In this document: positions 17,412-24,851 of the stretch, piece after piece
How positions within the stretch are numbered: the stretch's first letter is position 1
Layout of the letters: each line of letters starts with the position of its first letter
DNA from: a bacterium
GTDB lineage: Bacteria; Krumholzibacteriota; Krumholzibacteriia; LZORAL124-64-63
NCBI GenBank assembly: GCA_003353795.1
Contig: PIVY01000023.1
Coordinates: forward strand, 1-38,655
Direction of reading: 5' to 3'
Length of the DNA stretch: 38,655 nt
Program-made: the position numbers and the translations under genes
Notes under the pieces: generated by a model
Told to the model about the DNA's origin: nothing
Seen by the model: only the letters and a program-made list of their open reading frames with translations
Databases searched by the model: none

Positions 17412-18721
17412 GAACCGGGGACCTCCGTGACCTCGGGCTCGCGGGCGAGCAAGCGGCTGGCGTCCTCCTGACGCATGCGGATCGCCACCTGACAGGTCGT
17501 ATTCTCGCACACCTGTTCCAGCACGTCACCCGTTCGATGCCAGGGACCGAGCACGTAGAGCTTGGCCACGGGCAGGGTCAGGCGATACACGCGTTCGTTG
17601 GCGGCGAGGACGTCCTGGAGGACCTGGCGCACGGCGTCGATGCCCGCCGGGTCGAGGGCCGAGACGAAGAGCGCGTCGGGGTATTCCCGCGAGAACCGAT
17701 TGCGGACCAGGTCGGGGTCACCGACGGTGTCCAGCTTGTTGAAGACCATGAGCTGGGGGCGCGTTTCCGGCACCAGGCCGTTCAGGACCTTGCGCACCGA
17801 TGCGATCTGCTGGTCGGGATCGTCGGCACCGGCGTCCACCACGTGCAGCAGCAGGTCGGCGTCGGCCACCTCCTGCAAGGTGGCCTGGAAACTCTCCACC
17901 AGATGGTGCGGCAGGCGGCGGATGAAGCCCACCGTGTCGGTGATCAGGAAGCGTCTTCGCTCGTCGAGGTCGACCCGCCGGGTGGTGGCGTCGAGGGTGG
18001 CGAAGAGCTGGTCCTTCACGTAGACATCGGCGCCGGTGAGGCCATTCATGAGGGTGCTCTTGCCCGCGTTGGTGTAGCCCACCAGGGCCACGCGGTACTC
18101 GTCGCGGCGGGAATTGGTCTGGGTGCGCTGGTCGCGCTGGACCTCCTTGAGCTGCTTGCGCAGCGTGGCAATGCGCCGGCCGATGAGGCGACGGTCGGTC
18201 TCCAGCTGGGTCTCGCCGGGACCACGGGTGCCGATGCCGCCGGCCTGGCGCTCGAGATGCTTCCACATGCGGGTCAGGCGCGGCAGCAGGTACTGGAGCT
18301 GGGCCAGTTCCACCTGCAGGCGCGACTGCCGGGTGCGGGCGTGGGTGGCGAAGATGTGGAGGATCAGCTCGGTGCGGTCGAGCACGCGCACGTCCTCGCC
18401 CAGGGCCTTCTGGATGTTGCGGCCCTGGTTCGGCGAGAGGTCGTTGTCGAAGACCACCAGCTCGGCGTCTTTGTTCAGGCAGACCTCGGTCAGTTCCTCG
18501 AGCTTGCCCTTGCCGATGAAGCTGGCGGCGTTGGGGCGGGGACGATTCTGCTCGAGGACCGCGGTGATCTCGGCGCCCGCGGTATCCACCAGCCGCGCCA
18601 GTTCCTCGGTATCCGCGGGACCGCTCACGGGATTGTCGGGATCGAAGGGCAGGTGCACGCCCACCAACACGGCGCGTTCGCGGCGCTCGAATTCACGGCG
18701 GTCGAAGCCGGGTCCACCCAT
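17408..18721 (-). CDS. hflX: Ribosome-splitting GTPase HflX
   Basis: A 437-residue TRAFAC GTPase. The N-terminal HflX domain spans about 15-155, then a coiled helical linker with GGIGTRGPGETQLE (161-174). The G domain has G1 GYTNAGKST (215-223), G3 DTVGF (262-266) and G4 NKLD (328-331), followed by a C-terminal domain. HflX rescues stalled 70S ribosomes by splitting them after heat or antibiotic stress, and variants give macrolide resistance in some bacteria. Its ATG shares a base with the abcF stop (TGATG). Confidence 0.93.
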   Translation of the reverse strand: MGGPGFDRREFERRERAVLVGVHLPFDPDNPVSGPADTEELARLVDTAGAEITAVLEQNRPRPNAASFIGKGKLEELTEVCLNKDAELVVFDNDLSPNQGRNIQKALGEDVRVLDRTELILHIFATHARTRQSRLQVELAQLQYLLPRLTRMWKHLERQAGGIGTRGPGETQLETDRRLIGRRIATLRKQLKEVQRDQRTQTNSRRDEYRVALVGYTNAGKSTLMNGLTGADVYVKDQLFATLDATTRRVDLDERRRFLITDTVGFIRRLPHHLVESFQATLQEVADADLLLHVVDAGADDPDQQIASVRKVLNGLVPETRPQLMVFNKLDTVGDPDLVRNRFSREYPDALFVSALDPAGIDAVRQVLQDVLAANERVYRLTLPVAKLYVLGPWHRTGDVLEQVCENTTCQVAIRMRQEDASRLLAREPEVTEVPGS

Positions 18722-20655
18722 CAGTCGGACCCTTCCAGTTCGGCGCTCCACTCTTCCCAGCGCTTCATGGCCTGGGCGAGCTCGGTCTCGATGACGGCGC
18801 AACGGTCGGCCAGCTCGAGGCGGCGGGCGTTGTCGCAATCGGGGGCGGACATGGCGGCGATGGCGGTCTCCTTCTCGTCTTCCAGGGTAGCAATGGTGTC
18901 CTCCACCTCGGCGATCCAGGCCAGGCGGCGGACGCGTTCGTTCTTGGAGAGGCCGGCGCCGGACCGGGTGACCGGCGGCGCGGCGGGCGAGGACGTCCTG
19001 GTCGCCGGCGCGGCAGCCCGGCGCTCGTCGTCCCGCTTACGCACATAGTCGGCATAACCGCCCAGGAACACCCGTACCCCGGTCTGTTTCTCGCGGGGTC
19101 CGGGGAAGATCACCAGGCGATCCACGAGGCGATCCAGGAAGCGTCGGTCGTGGGAGACGATGACCAGGGTGCCGGGATAGGCGGCCAGGGCCTGCTCCAG
19201 CGATTCGCGGCTGCGGATGTCGAGATGGTTGGTGGGCTCGTCCAGGAGCAGGGTGTTGTGGCCCTCCTTGATGAGGCGCAGCAGGGCCAATCGACCGCGT
19301 TCGCCACCGGAGAGGCTCTTCACCGGCCGGTCGATCATCTCCTCGCCGAATCCGAAGGCGGCCAGGTAGCTGCGCTGTTCACCGAGTGTGGCGGCCGGGT
19401 CCACGGCCTGCATCTCGCCCAGGACGGTGTTGTGGTCGCTGACGATCTCCAGGTTCTGGTCGTAGAGGCCGAGGTCCACGTTGTGACCGCGCACCACACG
19501 ACCGGTGTCGGCGATCTCGAGGCCGGCGAGGAGACGCAGGATCGTGGTCTTGCCGCAGCCGTTGGGTCCGAGGATGCCCACGCGCTCTCCGCGCACCACC
19601 AGCAGGTCGACGTCGCGGAAGAGCGTGCGCTCGCCGTGATGGCGCGACAGGCCCTCGGCCTGCAGCGCCGTGCCGCCGCTCTCGCGCACAGGCTTGAGGT
19701 CGAAGCGGTAGAGCTTCTCCTCGGCGGCGGGGCGGTCGACACGGTCCAGCTTCTCGAGCTGTTTGCGACGGGCCTGGGCCTGCTTGGTCTTCTGGCCCTC
19801 GATGTTCTTGCGGATGAAGGCCTCGGTCTGGCGGATGTGGTCCTGCTGGCGCTGCCAGGCCGCGGTATCCTGCTTGCGACGCTCGCCGGACGAGCGCAGG
19901 TAGAACGTGTAGTTGCCGCCGTAGTCGGTGAGCCGGCCCCGCTCGACGTGGAGGGTGCGCTGGGAGACCCGGTCGAGAAACCAGCGGTCGTGGGAGATGA
20001 TCACGGCCGAGCCGCGGCGCTCCTGGAGGTGCGACTCGAGCCACTCGCAACTCTCGAGGTCGAGGTGGTTGGTGGGCTCGTCGAGGAGCAGCAGGTCGGA
20101 ATGGCCGAGCAGGGTCGCGGCGAGGGCGGCCCGGCGTCGCTCGCCGCCCGAGAGGCTGGCAAGGGGATTGTCCCAGATCGACGGCGGCAGACCGACGCCG
20201 CGCAGCGACGCCTCGAGGCGTGGTTCGAGGGTGTAGCCTTCGAGGTGCTCGAAGGCGTTCTGCAGGCGACCCTGTTTGTCCATGAGCGCGGCCTGGTCGG
20301 CCGGTGCGGCGACCTCGAGCTGGCGGCCAAGGTCATCGAGTTCGGCCTGGAGGGCGAGTTCGCGGGCGTAGGCCTTCTCGCGCACCGCCAGGCGCACGGG
20401 GGTCTGGTCGTCCTCGGCGAGAGAGAGCACGCTTTCCTGGCGCAGGTAGCTCACGGTCACCGAACCGGAGATCGAGCGCTGGCCGCCCTGCAGGGTGATG
20501 TCGCCCGCGAGAACCCCGAGCAAGGTGGTCTTGCCGGCGCCGTTGGGTCCTACCAGGGCATAGCGGGTCGCCGGGTGGACCGCCAGGGTCGCACCGGAGA
20601 GGATCTTTTCGCGGCCGTAGTCGAAGACGGCATCGGTGAGGGTCAACAGTGCCAA
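18721..20655 (-). CDS. ABC-F ATPase with Uup-like C-terminal coiled coil
   Basis: A 644-residue soluble twin-ABC protein with no membrane helices. Walker A motifs are GPNGAGKT (36-43) and GPNGCGKT (363-370). Signatures LSGGE occur at 168-172 and 448-452, and DEPTNHLD at 192-199 and 472-479. The charged interdomain linker (about 255-325) is the ribosomal P-site tRNA-contacting module in this class. Residues about 568-642 form a coiled coil as in Uup. ABC-F proteins act on the ribosome E site, some giving antibiotic protection, and Uup-like ones may also bind branched DNA. Start: TTG at 20655 with weak GAGA upstream; no ATG fits. First gene of the operon with hflX and the MFS gene. Confidence 0.9.
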   Translation of the reverse strand: MALLTLTDAVFDYGREKILSGATLAVHPATRYALVGPNGAGKTTLLGVLAGDITLQGGQRSISGSVTVSYLRQESVLSLAEDDQTPVRLAVREKAYARELALQAELDDLGRQLEVAAPADQAALMDKQGRLQNAFEHLEGYTLEPRLEASLRGVGLPPSIWDNPLASLSGGERRRAALAATLLGHSDLLLLDEPTNHLDLESCEWLESHLQERRGSAVIISHDRWFLDRVSQRTLHVERGRLTDYGGNYTFYLRSSGERRKQDTAAWQRQQDHIRQTEAFIRKNIEGQKTKQAQARRKQLEKLDRVDRPAAEEKLYRFDLKPVRESGGTALQAEGLSRHHGERTLFRDVDLLVVRGERVGILGPNGCGKTTILRLLAGLEIADTGRVVRGHNVDLGLYDQNLEIVSDHNTVLGEMQAVDPAATLGEQRSYLAAFGFGEEMIDRPVKSLSGGERGRLALLRLIKEGHNTLLLDEPTNHLDIRSRESLEQALAAYPGTLVIVSHDRRFLDRLVDRLVIFPGPREKQTGVRVFLGGYADYVRKRDDERRAAAPATRTSSPAAPPVTRSGAGLSKNERVRRLAWIAEVEDTIATLEDEKETAIAAMSAPDCDNARRLELADRCAVIETELAQAMKRWEEWSAELEGSD

Positions 20656-20670
20656 AGAATCTCTACCTCG

Positions 20671-20714
20671 GGTTGGTCAGCCAAATGTCGCCGCGAGCGT
20701 CCCGGCTGACAACC
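20671..20714 (-). promoter_or_regulatory. Inverted repeat in the abcF leader
   Basis: GGTTGGTCAGCC (20671-20682) pairs with GGCTGACAACC (20704-20714), with one bulged base and a 21-nt loop. It lies 15 bp before the TTG start of abcF. In this leader a short minus-strand frame of 21 codons (TTG at about 20728, TAG just after the hairpin) covers the stem. That recalls leader-peptide attenuators of ABC-F genes. This is position-based inference only. Confidence 0.35.
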
Positions 20715-20730
20715 TCGACCTGTCTCAAGA

Positions 20731-20759
20731 CAAAATGGCCCCCCGCTCGGGGGGGCCAT
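20731..20759 (-). terminator. Intrinsic terminator of the AraC-family gene
   Basis: A perfect 10-bp GC-rich stem, ATGGCCCCCC (20735-20744) with GGGGGGCCAT (20750-20759) and a 5-nt loop. On the minus strand it is followed by TTTTGTC. It lies 41 bp past the AraC-type stop codon. Confidence 0.75.
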
Positions 20760-20799
20760 TGAGATCGCTCGCTACCGCTCGAAACGCCAGCCAAATTAC

Positions 20800-21672
20800 C
20801 TAGGTCGCGACATGCGGACTCTTACGGTACTTCAACGGCGACAGTCCGCAGCGGTCCTTGAAGGTCCGCGAGAAGTGAGCCAGGCTGTTGAACCCGCACT
20901 TCTTGCTGATCGCTTCGACCGACAGTTCGAACCGCCGCAGCATGGCCTTGGCGTTCTCGATCCGCACCATGATGAGGTAGTCGCTGAACGACATGCCCAC
21001 CTCGGAGCGGAACAGGTTGGAGAAGTAACCCGGCGACAGGTGGACCATCTCGGCCATCTTGTCGCGGTTCACGTTCTCGTGGTAATGGGCCAGTACGAAC
21101 CGGCAGGCATACTCCGCGCGGTAATCGTTGAGACTGGTGGTCGCGTGCACGAGGGCTCCCTCGTCGTCCACCAGCACGATATCCGGTAGCGGTTCATCCC
21201 AGATCGCTTCCTCACCCTCGAGCTGCGGCTGGTCCGGATCGATGACCCTGTGAGGGGAATCGCCTGCGGATCGGCCGGCGGCCGTGGGAGTGGGCTGGAC
21301 CAGCAATTCGGTCACGCAGCGCGCGGACCGCACCACGTTGGCCTTGCTGGCCAGCAGGATCACCGTTTCGCCCAGATCACCGAAGCTCTTCAGCAGACTG
21401 CCAGGCTGCGCCGGAATATCCGGCGCGTAGAGGAACGCAAAGCGCAAGCGCGTCGACGGATCGAGCGCATCCCCTGTCTGGAGCCGCTGCATGACGATTT
21501 GACGACCAAAGAGTGCGAGGCAGAGTTCCGTGGGGTTCTTCTCGTCAGCAGGACACAGGAACAAGACTCGCTGGCTCTCTTCGCGGCCGTCAGCCAGTTG
21601 CTTCGGCAAGGTGGGAAATTCGATTAGGAAGCTTGTCCAAGATTGCGGTTGGACAGCTAGTTTCTCTTCCAT
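20800..21672 (-). CDS. AraC-family transcriptional regulator
   Basis: A 290-residue regulator. The C-terminal domain (about 190-288) has both helix-turn-helix motifs of the family: MAEMVHLSPGYFSNLFRSEVGMSFSDYL and VEAISKKCGFNSLAHFSRTFKDRCGLSPLKYR. The N-terminal part (1-180) does not match a sensor domain I recognise. It contains no clear phosphoacceptor Asp and may have a PAS-like segment near 160-180 (DIVLVDDEGALVHATTS). The ATG at 21672 with a GGGGGG site four bases upstream is preferred over an upstream GTG at 21699. It is a single-gene unit with its own terminator; target genes unknown. Confidence 0.85.
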   Translation of the reverse strand: MEEKLAVQPQSWTSFLIEFPTLPKQLADGREESQRVLFLCPADEKNPTELCLALFGRQIVMQRLQTGDALDPSTRLRFAFLYAPDIPAQPGSLLKSFGDLGETVILLASKANVVRSARCVTELLVQPTPTAAGRSAGDSPHRVIDPDQPQLEGEEAIWDEPLPDIVLVDDEGALVHATTSLNDYRAEYACRFVLAHYHENVNRDKMAEMVHLSPGYFSNLFRSEVGMSFSDYLIMVRIENAKAMLRRFELSVEAISKKCGFNSLAHFSRTFKDRCGLSPLKYRKSPHVAT

Positions 21673-21722
21673 TATCCCCCCCAAGAGAGATAGGTCCACC
21701 TTGGGCAGAGCACAGATGTGAC

Positions 21723-21784
21723 GGAATTTATAAATTCCACATGACTGAGAAAATATGATAAGGGCTGAGGGGGGGGTTTGTCTA
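21723..21784 (-). promoter_or_regulatory. Promoter of the AraC-type gene with G8 spacer and downstream palindrome
   Basis: On the minus strand, -35 TAGACA (21779-21784) and -10 TATCAT (21755-21760) each match the consensus at five of six bases. The 18-bp spacer contains a run of eight C (G8 at 21769-21776 on the plus strand). Transcription would begin near 21748. Just downstream lies the perfect 16-bp palindrome GGAATTTATAAATTCC (21723-21738), a candidate operator. The rest of the 21673-21849 gap is AT-rich with no gene. Confidence 0.45.
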
Positions 21785-21849
21785 CGATCAAATCCACAAT
21801 TAGTTCAAATAAATTGGATAGTTTTTCGACCGCAGACCGAGATTCGGCG

Positions 21850-23523
21850 TTACCGGATGAATATCAACCTTTTAGTGACGCTCCATTTTTCTATTTGGAG
21901 CTTACAGAAATACGCACCAGACGCCATGATCCGACCCATATGGTCGGTTCCGTTCCAGCTCGCCTGGTACTGGCCGACGCCCAGGATCCCATCCTGCAGG
22001 GTGGCGATCTCCCGCCCCTCGAGATCATAGACGATGACCGAGACCGAGGCCGACCCGGAGGCGAAGGGAAGGCGCTGGCGCGGGTCGAAAGGCGGATCAC
22101 CCTCCCCTTCCCACAGGAACGCCTCGCCGGCCGTGGCCGGGATCTGGTAGCTCACCTGGGTGCTGCTGCGGAACGGATTGGGGAAATTGCTCAGCAGGAC
22201 CGGCGAGAGCTGGAGCCGCTGATCCCCGGGCTCGAGAGCGGGTTCGGCGGCGCCTGTGACCTCCACCTCGAGCGCCTCGACCGTCGCCGGCATGGTCGCC
22301 CGGCGGCCGTCCTCCAGCACACCGGTCAGGTCACGTCCTGACGCCGGCGCCGGGTCCGAGTATCTCAGGATGAGGGTGCCCGGCCCGGCGGGATCCAGGT
22401 GATCGTAAGGATGGCAGGCATCGATCAAGCTCCCGTCCGGGGGCCAATCGAGGCTGATCGACGAGCGCTCTCCGGCGGCAGCCCACGCGACACTGACCGG
22501 TTCGGCCAGCGCAACGCCGTCGAGGGCGAAGAGGTCGGGATCGAAGAACAACTGGGGCGCGTCGGTGTAGTTCAGCGCCAGGTCGAAGCCGCCGGCGGGA
22601 ACGGCGCGCAGGTCGGCCGCCGGCAGGTGGGAAGCCGGTATGGTGGTCGGTACGGCCGCCGGCAGCCAGACGATGCGCTGTCCGGAGACGGGATCTTCCA
22701 CGCCATCGCGAAGGGTCGCGGCCACCGCGAGCGTGTGAGCCAGTTGCAGGCGCGTGGGTCCGGCGGCCAGCACGATGGTCTGGGTGGATCCCAGGAACGG
22801 AATGGTCAACTCGTCGTGCGAGGCGTGGACCCGTTCGGTGGCCAGTCGGCGCGGTTGAGTGTCCAGGACCGCCGCTCCCAGCCAGAGCCATTGGCCGCTG
22901 CTGGCCGGATCGGGTATCCGCGCCACGAACGCCGGACCGGTGGCGCCGGCGCGGAAGCAGAACTCGTCGGCCTGGATCCAGCCGGCATCGGGCACGGACA
23001 GTCGCAACGGATCGGGGTTGGATCCTTCGTCGGCAGTGAAGACCGCGGCCAGGAGACTGGTCAGGTGCGGGTACGACCAGTGGTAGGTTTCGAGGTGCCG
23101 ACTGCGGCCGCCGTGGCGCCAGTTCCAGGCGGCCATGGCGTGACTGATGGCGGCGAAGTCCTCATCGATGTGGCCGTCGCCATCGTTGTCCCGACCGTCG
23201 AGGCGATCCTCGTTCACCCGTCCGTCGTCGTCGTCGTCCGCATCGAGGGTGAAGCCGCGGCGACCGTAGACGTCGCCCTCGCGGGCCAGGGTGACGAAGA
23301 TCTCGGGATCGGCCTGGAGTCGGGGATCGACTGTCCGGGGCCAGACGCAGGTGAGCGCCGGAGCAGAAAACGCGCCGTCCGAAACGTGCACCACGATGGC
23401 GCCGTCCAGGTCGACGGTGGCCGTGAGACTCGTGCCGAGGGAGTACTCGGCCAGAGGCTCGTCGGCGGCCGACGCGGCCGTCACCGCAAGGAGCATCGAG
23501 ATGATGAGGAGAGTGCGTGCCAT
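21850..23523 (-). CDS. Secreted protein with acidic Ca-binding-like repeat and FlgD-like C-terminal domain
   Basis: A 557-residue exported protein. The signal peptide is about residues 1-19 (LLIISMLLAVTAASA). Residues 94-123 are Asp-rich with DADDDDDGRVNED and DNDGDGHIDED, like calcium-binding thrombospondin type 3 or dockerin loops. The middle (about 130-440) is beta-rich and not recognised. The last 112 residues begin NFPNPF, contain VSVIVYDLEGREIATL and end in a beta hairpin (GAYFCKLQIEKWSVTKRLIF), typical of FlgD-like or T9SS type A-like C-terminal sorting domains in FCB bacteria. It is probably displayed on or released from the cell surface. Start: ATG with GGACGGG upstream. The gene divergently flanks a lipoprotein gene. 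Confidence 0.75.
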   Translation of the reverse strand: MARTLLIISMLLAVTAASAADEPLAEYSLGTSLTATVDLDGAIVVHVSDGAFSAPALTCVWPRTVDPRLQADPEIFVTLAREGDVYGRRGFTLDADDDDDGRVNEDRLDGRDNDGDGHIDEDFAAISHAMAAWNWRHGGRSRHLETYHWSYPHLTSLLAAVFTADEGSNPDPLRLSVPDAGWIQADEFCFRAGATGPAFVARIPDPASSGQWLWLGAAVLDTQPRRLATERVHASHDELTIPFLGSTQTIVLAAGPTRLQLAHTLAVAATLRDGVEDPVSGQRIVWLPAAVPTTIPASHLPAADLRAVPAGGFDLALNYTDAPQLFFDPDLFALDGVALAEPVSVAWAAAGERSSISLDWPPDGSLIDACHPYDHLDPAGPGTLILRYSDPAPASGRDLTGVLEDGRRATMPATVEALEVEVTGAAEPALEPGDQRLQLSPVLLSNFPNPFRSSTQVSYQIPATAGEAFLWEGEGDPPFDPRQRLPFASGSASVSVIVYDLEGREIATLQDGILGVGQYQASWNGTDHMGRIMASGAYFCKLQIEKWSVTKRLIFIR

Positions 23524-23673
23524 GACCCGTCCAGGTTCGAGAACAGTACCGGGGCCCCCTCTCGGACCGGCCCGCATACTATCGCCTGTCAACGGGAGCC
23601 GCAAGCGGCTCCGGCAGGGTGCCACCGGCGGCGGCGGATCGGTGAACGTACATTCGGGCTCCATTCGCCTCAC

Positions 23674-23702
23674 TTGCTTGCTTCTTGACGTTTCCCTAAC
23701 CT
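23674..23702 (+). promoter_or_regulatory. Possible promoter of the lipoprotein gene
   Basis: TTGCTT (23674-23679) and TAACCT (23697-23702) are 17 bp apart, 42 bp before the ATG. Both are moderate matches, and other TTG hexamers lie nearby. Confidence 0.3.
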
Positions 23703-23744
23703 GAAACCTGGGATTCCGTGGCCACTATTCGGAAGGATTTTCCT

Positions 23745-24851
23745 ATGGCGACCGCTCGTCGGCTCACCCTGCCGGCGCTGTTCATCATGCTGGTCGCGGT
23801 GCTGGCCTGCAGCGACAATCCGGAGGCGCCGCAGACGGGACTCGTGCGGGGTCGTGTCACGCGGATCTACAGCGGCCAGGCGGTGCCAGGTGCGATGGTC
23901 GACGTGGGCGGCGAATCCACGACCACCGACGCGCAGGGGCGGTTCCTCATCAAGCAGGTACTGCTGGGCGACGCCACCATCCTCGTCCGCGCCGACCTGT
24001 ACCAGGACCTCCAGCGCCCTGTCGTGGTGGGCGACTATCAGTCGCTCGATCTGGAGTTGACGCCCCGAGACACACTGATGGAGATCGGCGGCCGGGTGAC
24101 CCACCGGATCGACGGTCCACTGCGCGTGCGTCTGGAACATTCTCACGGCTCGGTGTGGACCGACGCCGATGGTCGCTGGAGCCTGACCGACGTGCCCATG
24201 GGCCCGCTCACCGTTGCCATCGACAATCCGCCGTACAACCACTTCTCCACCGAGGTCCTGGTTCATTCCGACGGTCAGGAATTCATGCAGGTCCTCACAC
24301 GCGACTCCACGGTCACCTGGTGGATCACCGACGATACGTATGTCTTCCTGCGGGAAGATTCCCTCAACGCCAACCGCGGCATCTCGCCACAGCTCCTGGT
24401 CACCGAGGAACTCGGCCGCACCGCCATGTTCTCCCTGACGCCGCCCGACCTGGGCTACCACTGGGCCGAACTGGTGGCGGCGCGCCTGGATCTGCATGGC
24501 CGACGTCGCCTCGTCGACGACGAGGACCTGGGGGGACCCCTCGACCTCACCGTGACCCTCGCGGGACTCGACGGTCCCTTTCTCGAGGGAGCCGTCGATT
24601 TCTACAATCGTCCGGGATTCTATCCGCAGGGAACGACGACCGTGACGTTCATGGCCGAGCCGCGGAACCAGCCGTTGACCCTGGACCTGCTGCCGGTGAT
24701 CCAGGGCACGCCGGTCTCATTCTGGGCCGCAGGGATGGCAATCCGCACCAACGTGGAGCAGTCCACCATCGTGCTGCTGAGTACCGAATACGGTAGCGAC
24801 GCGATCGAGGTGCTGGACAGGCCACGGGCGACCTACCGGCTCCGGTTCTAG
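23745..24851 (+). CDS. Lipoprotein with carboxypeptidase-regulatory-like domains
   Basis: A 368-residue exported lipoprotein. The leader ends in the lipobox VLAC with lipidated C22, followed by SDNPE. Residues about 32-108 form a carboxypeptidase regulatory-like beta sandwich (VRGRVTR..SGQAVPGAMVDVGG.STTTDAQGRFLI). A second, weaker copy follows (about 111-180). The C-terminal part (about 190-365) resembles the DNRLRE type beta domain (DDTYVFL...LN.N.G..P.LLV, then A.LDLHG). No catalytic motif is seen, so the protein is probably a surface structural or binding protein. Start: ATG with AAGGA eight bases upstream. It runs against the replication direction and its stop overlaps the gyrA stop by 4 bp. 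Confidence 0.72.
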   Translation: MATARRLTLPALFIMLVAVLACSDNPEAPQTGLVRGRVTRIYSGQAVPGAMVDVGGESTTTDAQGRFLIKQVLLGDATILVRADLYQDLQRPVVVGDYQSLDLELTPRDTLMEIGGRVTHRIDGPLRVRLEHSHGSVWTDADGRWSLTDVPMGPLTVAIDNPPYNHFSTEVLVHSDGQEFMQVLTRDSTVTWWITDDTYVFLREDSLNANRGISPQLLVTEELGRTAMFSLTPPDLGYHWAELVAARLDLHGRRRLVDDEDLGGPLDLTVTLAGLDGPFLEGAVDFYNRPGFYPQGTTTVTFMAEPRNQPLTLDLLPVIQGTPVSFWAAGMAIRTNVEQSTIVLLSTEYGSDAIEVLDRPRATYRLRF

